This document shows positions 28,801 to 37,802 of a DNA stretch of 64,000 bases, piece by piece. The position numbers and the translations under genes are program-made. Position 1 is the first letter of the stretch. Each line of letters opens with the position of its first letter. The notes beneath the pieces were generated by a model that saw only the letters and a program-made list of their open reading frames with translations, was not told the origin of the DNA and made no database searches. Origin of the DNA: Neolewinella aquimaris (GTDB taxonomy: Bacteria; Bacteroidota; Bacteroidia; Chitinophagales; Saprospiraceae); contig NZ_JACIFF010000001.1 in assembly GCF_014197245.1 (NCBI RefSeq), positions 248,001 through 312,000 of the forward strand. Reading direction: 5' to 3'.

Positions 28801-31144
28801 GTTCTCCGGCATCGAAGCCCGCGACCTGCACATGAAGGCCATCGGTGATACCTCTTCACTGAATTTCACCGCCGACTGGGGGGATGTGAACTACAACGAC
28901 CAGGTACAGCTCGGGCGGACGGTCATATCCGCAGAGACCATCGACGAGCAATTGCTGGTGGAACTCAAACTGTATACCGAGGCGGACAGCCTGCGCCACT
29001 ATCTCGGTGCCTACATCGATCAGGAGGGTGATTCACTGACGGTGCAGCTAGAGGAAGAGCAAATCCTGAATTTCGATACGTGGATGGTCCCCGCCAACAA
29101 CCTGATTGCGCTGGCGGGGCCGAATTTGATCATCAACAACTTTTCCCTCCGGCACCAGACCCAGTCGCTGATGGCGCAATCTGCCGACTCGAACAAGGTC
29201 CGGATCGAGTTCGAAAACTTCGATTTGCATACTCCGAGTCGTTTGCTGTTCTCGGAGGAGGAAGTACTGGGGGGCATTCTTAACGGGACGGTAGGCCTGG
29301 ACAACGTCCTGTCGAACCTGGGGATTCAAACCGATCTGACGATTGAAGACTTGTCCTGGACGGGAACCGTAGTGGGAGACGTGACCGCCCGGGTGACGAG
29401 CGGCGATGAGCAGAATTACAACATTGACGTGGCACTCACCGATGAGGGCAACGAAATGACCGTCACCGGCGATTACGCCCTGAACGGCCCGATGGATCTC
29501 CTGATCGATTTGCAACGGTTTCAGTTGTCGAGTGCCGAACCATTCAGCCTGGGATACCTCACCGACACCGAAGGGTACCTTACCGGGCAAATTGACCTGA
29601 CGGGTACTATCGACGCCCCCGTTCTCGATGGCAGCGTGGCCTTCCGCGAAGCTAGCCTGGTGATCAGTCTGCTGGGTGAGCGGTTCCGTATGGGTGAAAA
29701 CCCCATCACCTTCACCGGTCAGCGCATCACCTTTACCGACGGACTAAGTATCTACGATACCAAGAACAACGATGCCGTACTGACCGGCGACATCTATCTC
29801 AATAGCCTGAGCGACATCCGGCTCGATATGCTGTTGGTAGCCGAGGACTTTACGGCCATCAATTCCACCGACGACGACAATCCCGACTACTACGGAACCA
29901 TGTCGGTCGACGCACGGGTCGAGATAGGCGGTACCGCCACCCTTCCCGTGCTCAATGTAGACGCAACCACCAACGACGGCTCGGACATTACGTACATCTA
30001 TTCCGTCCCTTCCGAGGGCCTGGTCGACAACGAGGGCATCATCGAATTCGAGGAAAAGTACCAGTGGGGGGACATCATTCGGCGGGATACCACCATCAAC
30101 ACCGATTCGCTCGTGTCCGCACGCACTGGGATCGATATGACCATCAACCTTGACATTAAGCCCAACTTATCGGTCACCGTGGTGGTCGATCCGGCCACCG
30201 GTCAAACCTTTGTCGGACGGGCCGAAGGCAATCTGACGCTAAAGATAAATCCGGACGGTAGTCAGGAGGCCACCGGGCGGGTCGAAGTAGTACAGGGGCG
30301 CTACGACTTCATCTACCAGGTCATCAATAAGGAACTGGATATCGTGAAGGGGAGCACCGTGACCTTCAACGGGGACATTCAGAATCCGATCCTCGATGTC
30401 ACCGTGCGGTACGCCGTCAAGACTTCACCGCTCCCGCTGGTCGAAGCGATGAGCGGAGGATCGGTTTCCGATGCCGGCACCCTGAGGCGAAAGCAAACCT
30501 TCTACGCCCTGATCGGACTGGAAGGGGAGCTTACGAACAGCAAACTGACCACCAACGTCGAGTACCCGGAGGGCGTCTACGGCAACCTCGGACTTAGCTC
30601 CGTGTCCAACGCACTTTCCGCACTGCGGCAGGACGACAGCCGACTGACTACTACGACCTTTCAGCTGCTGGCCTTTGACGGATTTAATATCCCGATCATC
30701 GACCAGGGCGGAGGAGACGGTACCAGTCTGGTCAACACCACCCTCAATAATGCGCTGGGAGGATACCTGAATAACCTGGCCAACAAATACGTCGGCTTCG
30801 TTGAACTCGATTTCGGTCTGGACAGCTACCAGGCAACGAACGGTCAGACCAACACCAACCTTCGGGTAAGTTTACGGAAGACCCTGTTTGACGACCGGGT
30901 AGTCATCAGTGTAGATGGCGTTGCCGGCAACGCCGCCGACGAGGCAGCCGGTACCCAGCAGACCTACCTGGACAACATTACCGCCGAGTACCTCATCAAC
31001 GACGACGGCACCTTCCGACTGAAATTTTTCAACGACCGGGACCGCGACATTCTCGTGGGAGGCAACGTCCTTCGCTACGGCGGGCGACTGACCTTCAGCA
31101 AGGATTTCGACCGTTTCTTCTGGACGCCAAATAAGAATCAATGA
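25856..31144 (+). CDS. tamB: TamB-type translocation/lipid transport protein (AsmA-like)
   Basis: A 1762-residue inner-membrane-anchored periplasmic protein. One N-terminal transmembrane helix (about 12-32, FIFWFVASLLGLIVLLFLLI) is followed by a very long repetitive beta-strand region of the bridge-like lipid-transfer or AsmA type. The C-terminal TamB domain (DUF490, roughly the last 350 residues) contains GRVEVVQGRYDF and GSTVTFNGDIQNPILDVTVRY. TamB works with an Omp85 partner in outer membrane biogenesis or phospholipid transport; the partner here is the next gene, overlapping by ATGA. The start must be the TTG at 25856: an in-frame TAA lies upstream at 25823 and no ATG precedes the membrane helix. 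Confidence 0.92.
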   Translation: MAASTGKKVGRFIFWFVASLLGLIVLLFLLIQLPFVQRKITTEIEKIAQSTLQTDLGIGDISIKFPSRLEVDNLYINNPAGDTIAKLGHLGLGINMWSLVRSTAEITDVEINDVYANVVTTDSSSNIQFLLDAFLPVDTVAMADSPAADSVAATSGGWLIDLNGASLSLTNADIYYQDDPAGILADVTARTLQAEINEADLNAMRFDIDYVDLEGTDIAVAIGESSTPVDTTAETVPIELVAGRLTISESAFQMSMDSLDIATELPYVNLEGSELTMGDSMAFRGELFQLRDFALRMDTPAPPLEGPGIDYNHLALSAVEAEATDIAYIVDSLHLRLRQLSAREKSGLEVVKTEGTVVYNPSFLGLQNFVLETTNSALRSDDTAIKYDFASTDLEKMVARAQLDGHLGMRDIALIAPDLASESIINSNLGQQINFSLRADGTVAQLEIGRIQIDGPGIKVRASGSAMNILDTERVGGRLFLREFSITPGPLLPLLPQGTLPPGIDWPQRIIAEGRAEYRNDRLVLDLYALENRVFGNGLNSRVRTSGIVNGVTAFPRTRLDVTLDTLLATRATILAYVPPGTLPEDYTLPDYVRGSGSVTGPMENLDVNLRLNLPGDSTYARINGNVRNAMDPDKLSLDLEVSDLGINIADVRSILPDSLLPANVNLPDLRIRNAHISGSLTDMTFDVPLETSNGNWDLSGRYNPEDLNVTANLTGISIPDLFIGPLRDTLLKLELGPLNVNAEVTGKLEPTMDLDVAAMVTYADGDSLLDLTALVTDSRYSGEFAVKHPDMLVRGSGKYLINADSTVFVEGLVDVERIELRKWGLTSQRMEVSGDIVARSEGIDPYALDAFFRLDDFILRGETGSSYVDSLLLTASMHDWDNKIYLRSDVIDGDVVGRFDPLKTPEKLTQFLIGYWDPSVRQPDPVEDGNSMDVSLNLKRPQVLTGGLVDGLTQLSPMNMSLLYRDAQPELLFNLNLGELVFSGIEARDLHMKAIGDTSSLNFTADWGDVNYNDQVQLGRTVISAETIDEQLLVELKLYTEADSLRHYLGAYIDQEGDSLTVQLEEEQILNFDTWMVPANNLIALAGPNLIINNFSLRHQTQSLMAQSADSNKVRIEFENFDLHTPSRLLFSEEEVLGGILNGTVGLDNVLSNLGIQTDLTIEDLSWTGTVVGDVTARVTSGDEQNYNIDVALTDEGNEMTVTGDYALNGPMDLLIDLQRFQLSSAEPFSLGYLTDTEGYLTGQIDLTGTIDAPVLDGSVAFREASLVISLLGERFRMGENPITFTGQRITFTDGLSIYDTKNNDAVLTGDIYLNSLSDIRLDMLLVAEDFTAINSTDDDNPDYYGTMSVDARVEIGGTATLPVLNVDATTNDGSDITYIYSVPSEGLVDNEGIIEFEEKYQWGDIIRRDTTINTDSLVSARTGIDMTINLDIKPNLSVTVVVDPATGQTFVGRAEGNLTLKINPDGSQEATGRVEVVQGRYDFIYQVINKELDIVKGSTVTFNGDIQNPILDVTVRYAVKTSPLPLVEAMSGGSVSDAGTLRRKQTFYALIGLEGELTNSKLTTNVEYPEGVYGNLGLSSVSNALSALRQDDSRLTTTTFQLLAFDGFNIPIIDQGGGDGTSLVNTTLNNALGGYLNNLANKYVGFVELDFGLDSYQATNGQTNTNLRVSLRKTLFDDRVVISVDGVAGNAADEAAGTQQTYLDNITAEYLINDDGTFRLKFFNDRDRDILVGGNVLRYGGRLTFSKDFDRFFWTPNKNQ

Positions 31145-33534
31145 TGGGCATGCGATTAATTCTGGCCCTGCTTGTCGTCACCGTCACCGGGTGCAAAGTG
31201 ACCAAGTACCTGCCCGAGGGTGAACTACTCTACCGGGGCGCGTCGCTCACCATAGAGTCTGCCGATAGCGTGAATACCGACGAGTTGGAGACGGAACTTA
31301 CCGCGGCACTGAATCAGAACACCAACCAGAAGATTCCCCTGATCGGATACCGCAACATCTGGCGCTACTATAAATTCGAGGAGAAAAAGGCCCGTAAGCC
31401 GGAAAAGTATGCTGACGATCCCGACGAGATAAGGGGCGAGGAGCCCATCTTCTTCGACGAAAATGTCGTGGAGGCAGTCAGCGACCTACTGGAAAACCGG
31501 GCGTCCAACAACGGATACTTCCTGAACGAGGCCACGTACAGCCTGGACACTAACCTACAGGCGCGGGAAGTTGCGGCCGACTATGTCATTTCGGTGGGTA
31601 CGCCCTATACGATCGACTCCGTAGAGTATTTTTGGAGAGATACCAGTGTAGCCAGAATCGTTAACGCGGCAAGATCAACTACGTATTTGGAACGGGGAAT
31701 CCGCTACGATCTGGACGCCATCAAGGCCGAACGGAACCGCTGGCAGGAAGCCCTCAAGCAGGAGGGGTATTTTTACGCCAACGGGAATGATTTTATTTTC
31801 CTGGCGGATACGGTTACCGGCGACTACGAAGTAGACCTGCTCGCCAAACTGAAAACCGACGTGCCCCCCCAGGATTTACGGCCCCAACGCATCACCGAAG
31901 TCAACATCTTCCCGAACTTCGACCTTTCGGACACCACCGACCGGGGCAGTATCAACCTGACCGAACTGAATGGCCTCAACATCCGGTGCGAAGATTGCCC
32001 CCTGCGTCCCAAAATAATTGACGAGGGCTTCTACATGGCTGCCGGAGATTTGTACAATCCGGATCGCCACCGCAAAACCCTCCAGCGCCTGGCCAGCTAC
32101 AACATCTTTCGTTACATCAGCCTCGATTACGAGGACGTACCGGGGTCAGACTCCACCCTGATCCTCAACGCCTTCATGGACCCGCTGCCCCGCCACCGGT
32201 TCGAGGGGGAACTGGGATTGACCTACAACAGCGCACGGTACGTAGGTCCGAACGTGCGCCTCGCCTACTCCAACCGCAACCTGCTGCACGGGGCCGAACT
32301 ATTTAAGCTGGAGGGAGACTTTAGCTACGCGGTGTTTCTCGGGAACCGGGATCAGATTCGGGTGCCCACCTCCGGTATCTACGGGCTGACTGCCTCGTTG
32401 ACCGTGCCCCGGCTCTGGCTTCCAAATCGGCGTAAGCTCATTCCCCGGGTACTAAGCAGCGGTACGGTGATGTCGCTAGGGGGGAAGTTGGAAAGCCTAT
32501 CCCTTACATTGAGCAAATTCAGCACCGAGATCGCGCAGCTTAACTTGTCTGAACTGGCCGACCTGCTGGAGGAAAATCCGGAAGCGAGCGAATCGGTCAG
32601 CCTGCTGCAGATAAAGGCGGAGTACGGTTACACCTGGCGGAGACGCGTCAAGAAAAGTCACCTCCTGAACCCCCTTTCGATCAGGCTACAGGACCCGGTA
32701 GTGAGCAACGACGAAGTACTCGACATCGCCCGGAACCTCGGTCTTGCCGAGGGTGCTTCGGATGCAAATACGAGCGCCACCAGCCGCTTCGACCGCATGA
32801 TCGTGTATTCACCGAATTACACACTGACCTACGATTCCCGCCTGGACGGAGAGGACCGCCAGAACATATTCTGGCAGCAGTACCTGTCCATGAACTTCAA
32901 TAATGTGTTTCCGGTCGGCAGTGGTACCGAAGACATCGGTCGCGTGTCGAGTATTTATCCCCAGCTGGAGACGGACCTTAGGTACTACCTAGGACTTACG
33001 CCTAAGCTACAGCTAGCCACCCGCCTACACGGAGGCATTGCTTATCCCATTACGGACCGGGCCATCGTCCCTTACTTTGATCTGTACACCATTGGCGGAC
33101 CTAACAGCCTCCGTGGTTTTGCCCCCCGGCAACTCGGCCCGGGACGGACCGCGCCGGTGAACAACAACCTGCTGACTTCAAGCGGATATGGCAACCTCCT
33201 ACTTGAGTCCAGCCTGGAGCTCCGGCAGCAGGTCACCCCGCTGATCGAGTTAGCAGCCTTTATCGATGCCGGTAACGTATGGACCTATAAGACCGAGTTC
33301 GAGCCGCTCGACACCGACTTCCGCCAGGGTGATTTCATCGACGAGCTGGCGATGGATTACGGCATCGGATTCCGCTTCGACCTGACCTTCCTCATTTTCC
33401 GGCTCGACCTGGCAAAGCCCTTTCAAATCCCCTATCAGGACGCCGTCAACGATTTTCAAATCCCCCAAAAGTTTGTCGGTGATCCGGTTGACAAAAATAT
33501 TCGACTGGTTGTGGCCTTCGGCTACCCCTTTTAA
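31141..33534 (+). CDS. TamL: Omp85/BamA-family outer membrane lipoprotein
   Basis: A 797-residue outer membrane beta-barrel protein. Unlike proteobacterial TamA it has a lipoprotein signal (TVTGC, Cys18), the known hallmark of Bacteroidota TamL. After the Cys comes KYLPEGELLYRGASLTIE, then POTRA-like domains (to about residue 365). The C-terminal 16-stranded barrel (about 370-797) includes GGPNSLRGFAPRQLGPG (the conserved L6 RGF motif), ends VAFGYPF and has a terminal Phe. It overlaps tamB by 4 nt and would partner it across the envelope. Confidence 0.93.
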   Translation: MMGMRLILALLVVTVTGCKVTKYLPEGELLYRGASLTIESADSVNTDELETELTAALNQNTNQKIPLIGYRNIWRYYKFEEKKARKPEKYADDPDEIRGEEPIFFDENVVEAVSDLLENRASNNGYFLNEATYSLDTNLQAREVAADYVISVGTPYTIDSVEYFWRDTSVARIVNAARSTTYLERGIRYDLDAIKAERNRWQEALKQEGYFYANGNDFIFLADTVTGDYEVDLLAKLKTDVPPQDLRPQRITEVNIFPNFDLSDTTDRGSINLTELNGLNIRCEDCPLRPKIIDEGFYMAAGDLYNPDRHRKTLQRLASYNIFRYISLDYEDVPGSDSTLILNAFMDPLPRHRFEGELGLTYNSARYVGPNVRLAYSNRNLLHGAELFKLEGDFSYAVFLGNRDQIRVPTSGIYGLTASLTVPRLWLPNRRKLIPRVLSSGTVMSLGGKLESLSLTLSKFSTEIAQLNLSELADLLEENPEASESVSLLQIKAEYGYTWRRRVKKSHLLNPLSIRLQDPVVSNDEVLDIARNLGLAEGASDANTSATSRFDRMIVYSPNYTLTYDSRLDGEDRQNIFWQQYLSMNFNNVFPVGSGTEDIGRVSSIYPQLETDLRYYLGLTPKLQLATRLHGGIAYPITDRAIVPYFDLYTIGGPNSLRGFAPRQLGPGRTAPVNNNLLTSSGYGNLLLESSLELRQQVTPLIELAAFIDAGNVWTYKTEFEPLDTDFRQGDFIDELAMDYGIGFRFDLTFLIFRLDLAKPFQIPYQDAVNDFQIPQKFVGDPVDKNIRLVVAFGYPF

Positions 33535-33584
33535 TTCGCCGGTCGGCTGATCTAACAATGCACACGTCCGAACCTTCCGGTACA

Positions 33585-33604
33585 TTTTCCTATACATAGG
33601 AAAA
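33585..33604. promoter_or_regulatory. 20-bp palindrome just before the alcohol dehydrogenase start
   Basis: TTTTCCTATACATAGGAAAA: perfect 9-base arms around AC, ending 6 nt before the ATG at 33611. The right arm carries AGGAAAAG, the only Shine-Dalgarno-like stretch there, so a folded mRNA would hide it. It could also be a repressor operator. Confidence 0.55.
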
Positions 33605-33610
33605 GAACCA

Positions 33611-34780
33611 ATGAGAGCATTAACCTATCACGGTCAGGGCGACGTACGCGTAGACACCCACCCCGACCCCCGCATTGAAAAACCCACCGACGCCATCATC
33701 CGCATTACCTCAACGGCGATCTGTGGCTCCGACCTGCACCTGTTTGACGGTTTCGTCCCCATGATGAAGGCGGGCGACATCATTGGTCACGAACCAATGG
33801 GCGTCGTAGAGGAAGTGGGCTCGGCCGTAAAGAATATTAAAAAGGGAGACCGGGTGGTGGTTTCCTTCACCATCTCCTGCGGCAGCTGCTGGTTCTGCGA
33901 GCAGACCATGTATTCCCTCTGCGACAACTCTAACCCCAAGCCCGAAAATGCCGAGAAGGCAATGGGCCATTCTCCGGCCGGTGTGTACGGCTATTCCCAC
34001 TTACTGGGCGGAATTCCGGGCGGACAGGCCGAATACCTCCGGGTGCCCTACGCTGATGTGGGAACCATCAAGATCGCCAGCGACCTGCCGGACGAAAAAG
34101 TATTGTTCCTATCCGACATTTTCCCGACCGGTTACATGGCCGCCGAAAACGCCCAAATCGAGGACGGCGACACCGTAGCCATTTGGGGCTGTGGGCCCGT
34201 AGGTCAATTTGCCATCCAGAGCGCGTGGATGATGGGGGCCGGCCGGGTGATCGCCATCGACCAGGTGCCCGAGCGACTGGCGCTCGCTAAAACCCACGGC
34301 AAGGCCGAAACGATCGACTTCTCCGAAACCGATGTCCTGGAAAAGCTCAAGGAGATGACGGGCGGCCGCGGTCCCGATCGGTGCATCGACGCCGTTGGTG
34401 CGGAGTCCCACGCCGCCAATCAGGTCACCGCAGCTGCGGACGACCTCAAGCAAACCATGCACCTGCAATCCGACCGCCCCTACGTGCTCCAGCAAGCGAT
34501 CATGGCCTGCCGTAAGGGAGGAACGCTGTCGGTACCGGGAGTTTATGCCCAAAACGTCACCCTGCCCTTCGGAGCGGCCATGAACAAAGGGCTCACCTTT
34601 AAGATGGGACAGACCCACGTACAGCGGTACCTCCAACCGCTACTCGATAAGATCGAGGCCGGTGAGATCGATCCGAGTTTCCTGATCACCCACACCGAAC
34701 CCCTCGAGAACGCACCCGAGATGTACAAGACCTTCCGCGACAAGAAGGACGGCTGCATCAAGGTCGTACTGAAGCCGTAA
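33611..34780 (+). CDS. Zinc-dependent alcohol dehydrogenase (MDR family)
   Basis: A cytosolic NAD(P)-linked medium-chain dehydrogenase of 389 residues. Catalytic zinc ligands are in [13 protein letters not shown] (Cys) and [14 protein letters not shown] (His-Glu). The structural zinc lobe has four Cys in [16 protein letters not shown]. The Rossmann motif is [15 protein letters not shown]. The insertion near [20 protein letters not shown] matches the glutathione-independent formaldehyde dehydrogenase/threonine dehydrogenase-like group. The substrate is not determined. A 20-bp palindrome overlaps its ribosome-binding region. It converges on the VPS10-like gene with a 22-nt gap. Confidence 0.9.
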   Translation: MRALTYHGQGDVRVDTHPDPRIEKPTDAIIRITSTAICGSDLHLFDGFVPMMKAGDIIGHEPMGVVEEVGSAVKNIKKGDRVVVSFTISCGSCWFCEQTMYSLCDNSNPKPENAEKAMGHSPAGVYGYSHLLGGIPGGQAEYLRVPYADVGTIKIASDLPDEKVLFLSDIFPTGYMAAENAQIEDGDTVAIWGCGPVGQFAIQSAWMMGAGRVIAIDQVPERLALAKTHGKAETIDFSETDVLEKLKEMTGGRGPDRCIDAVGAESHAANQVTAAADDLKQTMHLQSDRPYVLQQAIMACRKGGTLSVPGVYAQNVTLPFGAAMNKGLTFKMGQTHVQRYLQPLLDKIEAGEIDPSFLITHTEPLENAPEMYKTFRDKKDGCIKVVLKP

Positions 34781-34802
34781 CAACCTAGCGTGGGGGCGGG
34801 CC

Positions 34803-37673
34803 TTACTTGACCTCGAGGTCGGTAGACGCCCGCCCGTCGTTCGACTGAACGATGAGGTGGTACTTTCCGGGACGTAAGTAAAAGGTTCCGTTGTCCGCCG
34901 CTTGGACCCTGACGGGCTTGCTGTCCTGCTTGCGGTCCTGGTTTAGCAGCTTTGCTACTTCATCAGCCTTACTGGCATCAAATGCAAGATCGTAGGTTAA
35001 GGTGTTGATGCCGGGAGTAAGTAATACCTCTTTGGTAGTCAGCACCATACCGTCATTGGTTTCTACCGATAGCTTTGCACCTGCGTCCCCGCCCTTGCTG
35101 TATACCTGGAAAACCACTTCCGGTTCCGTTTTGTCCGTAAACCAGCTGCTGCTGCCGTAGCGCCCCGAGTACCGCTGTGTTGGGACGGAAGAGATCACCA
35201 GCGCCGAATCGGTCGCTCCGGCAACCACTTGCAGCAGCTCCACGTCGGCCCGGTAGAGGCTTCTTCCGTGGGTGCCGACGATGAGGTCCTTTTCCTGCTC
35301 CTGTACCACCAGGTCGTGAACGGCTACCGCCGGAAGGTCGGTAATGGCGGCAAAGGTAGCACCCGTATCCTGACTGATGTAAAGCCCGTGGTCCGTTCCA
35401 ACGTACACCAGCGCGGGGTTAACGGGATCTTCCTTGATGACGTTGACGGGTTCTACGGGGAGGTCGGTGCCGATGGGTTCCCAGGTCGTTCCCTTGTCTG
35501 TACTGCGGTACACGTAGCTGTCGAAATTATCGTCCCGGTAGCCGTTGAGGGCCAGGTAGACCACGTTCTCCCCGTGGTGAGAAGCCTGAATACGGGCCAC
35601 CCACAGATTTTCCGGAAAGCCACCGAGCTTCTCCCAAGTGGCTCCGCCGTCGAGGCTGCGGTGTACGATTCCATCATCGCTTCCCGCGTAGAGCAGACCA
35701 AAACGAACCGGACTTTCGTCGATGGCGGTCAGGGTGCCGAAGGCAACATCGCCGCGGCGCCCTCCCCCCGTGAGGTCGGCACTGAGAGTCTCGAAATCGT
35801 CGCCCCGGTTGAAGCTTCGGTGAAAGTGATTGGAGCCCATGTAGAAAATATCGGGCTGGTGCGGACTGATCAGAATCGGTGCCTGCCAGTTCCACCGGTA
35901 GGGACGCTCGCCCAGCTCGTGTTTCGGCGTGATGTAGGTGCGCTTGTCTTCTTTCGGGTTGAGGCGATAGTAGTTGCCGAACTGGAATCCTACGTACACG
36001 GTTTCGTTGTCCCGGGGATCCACCTGCACCTGCATGCCGTCGCCGCCGAAGAGCATTTTGTAGGGGTATTCTCCGCGTTGCTGCCAGTCGGTGCTCGCTT
36101 CGTAATCGTGGGGGCCCCGCCACGTGCCGTTGTCCTGTAGCCCGCCGTACACCCGGTAGCCGTTCGGGTGATTATCTGCCGCAACGTTATAGAATTGGCC
36201 GACGGGCGGCATGTTGCACTTGATCCAGTTCTTGCCGCCGTCGTAGCTGATGTTGACGCCGCCGTCGTTGCCGTTGATCAGGTGATCGGGGCGGGCGGGA
36301 TTGATCCACATGTAGTGGTGGTCGGCGTGGACGTTGTCGCCGTTTGCTCCCTTCCACGTTTTTCCCCCGTCGGTTGATTTGATGATGGGTACTCCCATGG
36401 CGTAGATGGTCTGCGGGTCGGATGGGTGCACGGCCAGCTGACCGAAGTAGTATCCGTAACTGTAGTACACGTCATCGATGTAGTCGGAGTGGGTGCGTTC
36501 CCACTGCTTGCCGTTGGTGCTGTGGTAGAGTTCGAACCCCTTCACCGGCACGTCGAAGAGCATGCTGTTGGCGTCCTCCAGGTACTCAACGAGCTGCAAA
36601 GGAGTGATGTCGCCGCTTTCCAGCCTTTTTCTCACCGTAGCTGCGGAAAGTTCCTCCGGAAAACCGTTCGTGCGTAGAAAATCTTCGAGCAGGTAGGTTT
36701 CCAGGCGGAGCAGGTCCTCCTTCGGCATGTTCCGCAGTTGATTCTTGGTGAGTGTTTCCGGGTCTTCCTTCTCCGCTTCCCGCAGAAAGTAGTTGTCGAT
36801 GCTGGCGTACAGGTGGCGTTTTCCGCCCTTGTCGTAGCTGATGGCAAGTCCGATCCGCCCCGCGCCCCGGCCCGTCGGGAACCCGCTTTGCTCGGTCGAA
36901 AGCAGTTTCCAACTGTTGCCCCGGTCGCTGCTGTGGTAGATGCCGGACCCTGCTCCGCTTTCCGTAAAGTCCCAGGCCTTCCGTTCCCGCTGCCAGGTTG
37001 CTGCGTAGAGCTCGTTCGGTTTTTTGGGGTCGCGAATGAGGTCCACGGCTCCGGTGCTGTCGTTCACGAAGAGGGCCTTGTTCCAGGTCTTACCGCCGTC
37101 CACGGTCCGGTAAACTCCTCTTTCGGGATTGGGGCCGTAGAGGTGACCGAGGGCAGCTACCCAGACGGTATTGGGATCGCTGCCGTCTACGATCAGGCGA
37201 CCGATGTGGTGTGTTTCGTCGAGGCCCAGGTGTTCCCAGGTCTCTCCGCCGTCCTTGCTGCGGTACACCCCGTTTCCAGCGTAGGAACTGCGGCTGCTGT
37301 TTACCTCCCCCGTGCCGACGTAGATGGTTCCCGTAGGCCAGTGAACGTCGATGTCCCCGATGGTCATGACGGCCTCATCGTCGAAGCGGGGCGTGAAGGT
37401 GGTGCCGTTGTCCCGGGTTTCCCAGAGGCCGCCGCTGGCGTAGGCTACGTAGAAATGGGTGGGGTCGGCGGGGTCCACCGCGATGTCGGTCACCCGTCCG
37501 CTCATGATGCTGGGGCCGATGTTGGTAAACGCTATTCCCCGTACCGGAGAATCCTCCCGCAGCAGCATTCGCTGTTCGTAGCCGGCCTCACGGTCGGCGG
37601 CCGGGGTAGGGGTTTGGGCGGGGACGCAGGTCCAAAGGAGGTTCAGTAAAAAGCAAAGGTAGAATGGGCGCAT
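34803..37673 (-). CDS. Secreted VPS10/BNR-repeat beta-propeller protein
   Basis: A 956-residue exported protein of the sortilin/VPS10-like, sialidase-fold (BNR/Asp-box) group common in Bacteroidota. After a signal peptide (FYLCFLLNLLWTCVPAQ), many Asp-box turns of the form S-x-D-x-G-x-T-W occur (RSKDGGETWEHL, RTVDGGKTWNKA, KSTDGGKTWKG, RSLDGGATWEKL, RSTDKGTTWEPI), giving one or two propellers. A C-terminal beta-sandwich (about 840-956) follows. No catalytic residues of true sialidases are evident. I chose the ATG at 37673 because a TACCTTGG box ends 22 nt before it; an ATG at 37691 is possible. Confidence 0.87.
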   Translation of the reverse strand: MRPFYLCFLLNLLWTCVPAQTPTPAADREAGYEQRMLLREDSPVRGIAFTNIGPSIMSGRVTDIAVDPADPTHFYVAYASGGLWETRDNGTTFTPRFDDEAVMTIGDIDVHWPTGTIYVGTGEVNSSRSSYAGNGVYRSKDGGETWEHLGLDETHHIGRLIVDGSDPNTVWVAALGHLYGPNPERGVYRTVDGGKTWNKALFVNDSTGAVDLIRDPKKPNELYAATWQRERKAWDFTESGAGSGIYHSSDRGNSWKLLSTEQSGFPTGRGAGRIGLAISYDKGGKRHLYASIDNYFLREAEKEDPETLTKNQLRNMPKEDLLRLETYLLEDFLRTNGFPEELSAATVRKRLESGDITPLQLVEYLEDANSMLFDVPVKGFELYHSTNGKQWERTHSDYIDDVYYSYGYYFGQLAVHPSDPQTIYAMGVPIIKSTDGGKTWKGANGDNVHADHHYMWINPARPDHLINGNDGGVNISYDGGKNWIKCNMPPVGQFYNVAADNHPNGYRVYGGLQDNGTWRGPHDYEASTDWQQRGEYPYKMLFGGDGMQVQVDPRDNETVYVGFQFGNYYRLNPKEDKRTYITPKHELGERPYRWNWQAPILISPHQPDIFYMGSNHFHRSFNRGDDFETLSADLTGGGRRGDVAFGTLTAIDESPVRFGLLYAGSDDGIVHRSLDGGATWEKLGGFPENLWVARIQASHHGENVVYLALNGYRDDNFDSYVYRSTDKGTTWEPIGTDLPVEPVNVIKEDPVNPALVYVGTDHGLYISQDTGATFAAITDLPAVAVHDLVVQEQEKDLIVGTHGRSLYRADVELLQVVAGATDSALVISSVPTQRYSGRYGSSSWFTDKTEPEVVFQVYSKGGDAGAKLSVETNDGMVLTTKEVLLTPGINTLTYDLAFDASKADEVAKLLNQDRKQDSKPVRVQAADNGTFYLRPGKYHLIVQSNDGRASTDLEVK

Positions 37674-37695
37674 GCGGTTTGGCTTGTTCATTTCG

Positions 37696-37703
37696 CCAAG
37701 GTA
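37696..37703 (-). promoter_or_regulatory. Candidate -7 box (TACCTTGG)
   Basis: One mismatch to TAnnTTTG on the minus strand, 22 nt before the ATG at 37673 of the VPS10-like gene. If used, the ATG at 37691 would lie at or before the transcript start. Confidence 0.35.
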
Positions 37704-37740
37704 AGCAGCGCAACGTAAGCCCTCTCCCTGCCGTAAAACA

Positions 37741-37775
37741 GCGATGGCCGCTACCCGGGGGGCAGCGGCCATCGC
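37741..37775 (-). terminator. Intrinsic terminator of the fasciclin gene
   Basis: Perfect 12-base arms GCGATGGCCGCT and AGCGGCCATCGC around an 11-nt loop. On the minus strand the stem is followed by TGTTTTAC. It lies 27 nt past the fasciclin stop. Confidence 0.85.
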
Positions 37776-37802
37776 ATGAAACGTTTGGTGCGTGGGGAAA
37801 GA

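Noticed and set aside
35229-37649. Two 303-codon plus-strand frames (35229-36140, 36738-37649) opposite the VPS10-like gene
   Set aside because: Val/Gly-rich shadows of the Asp-box repeats in the opposite frame.
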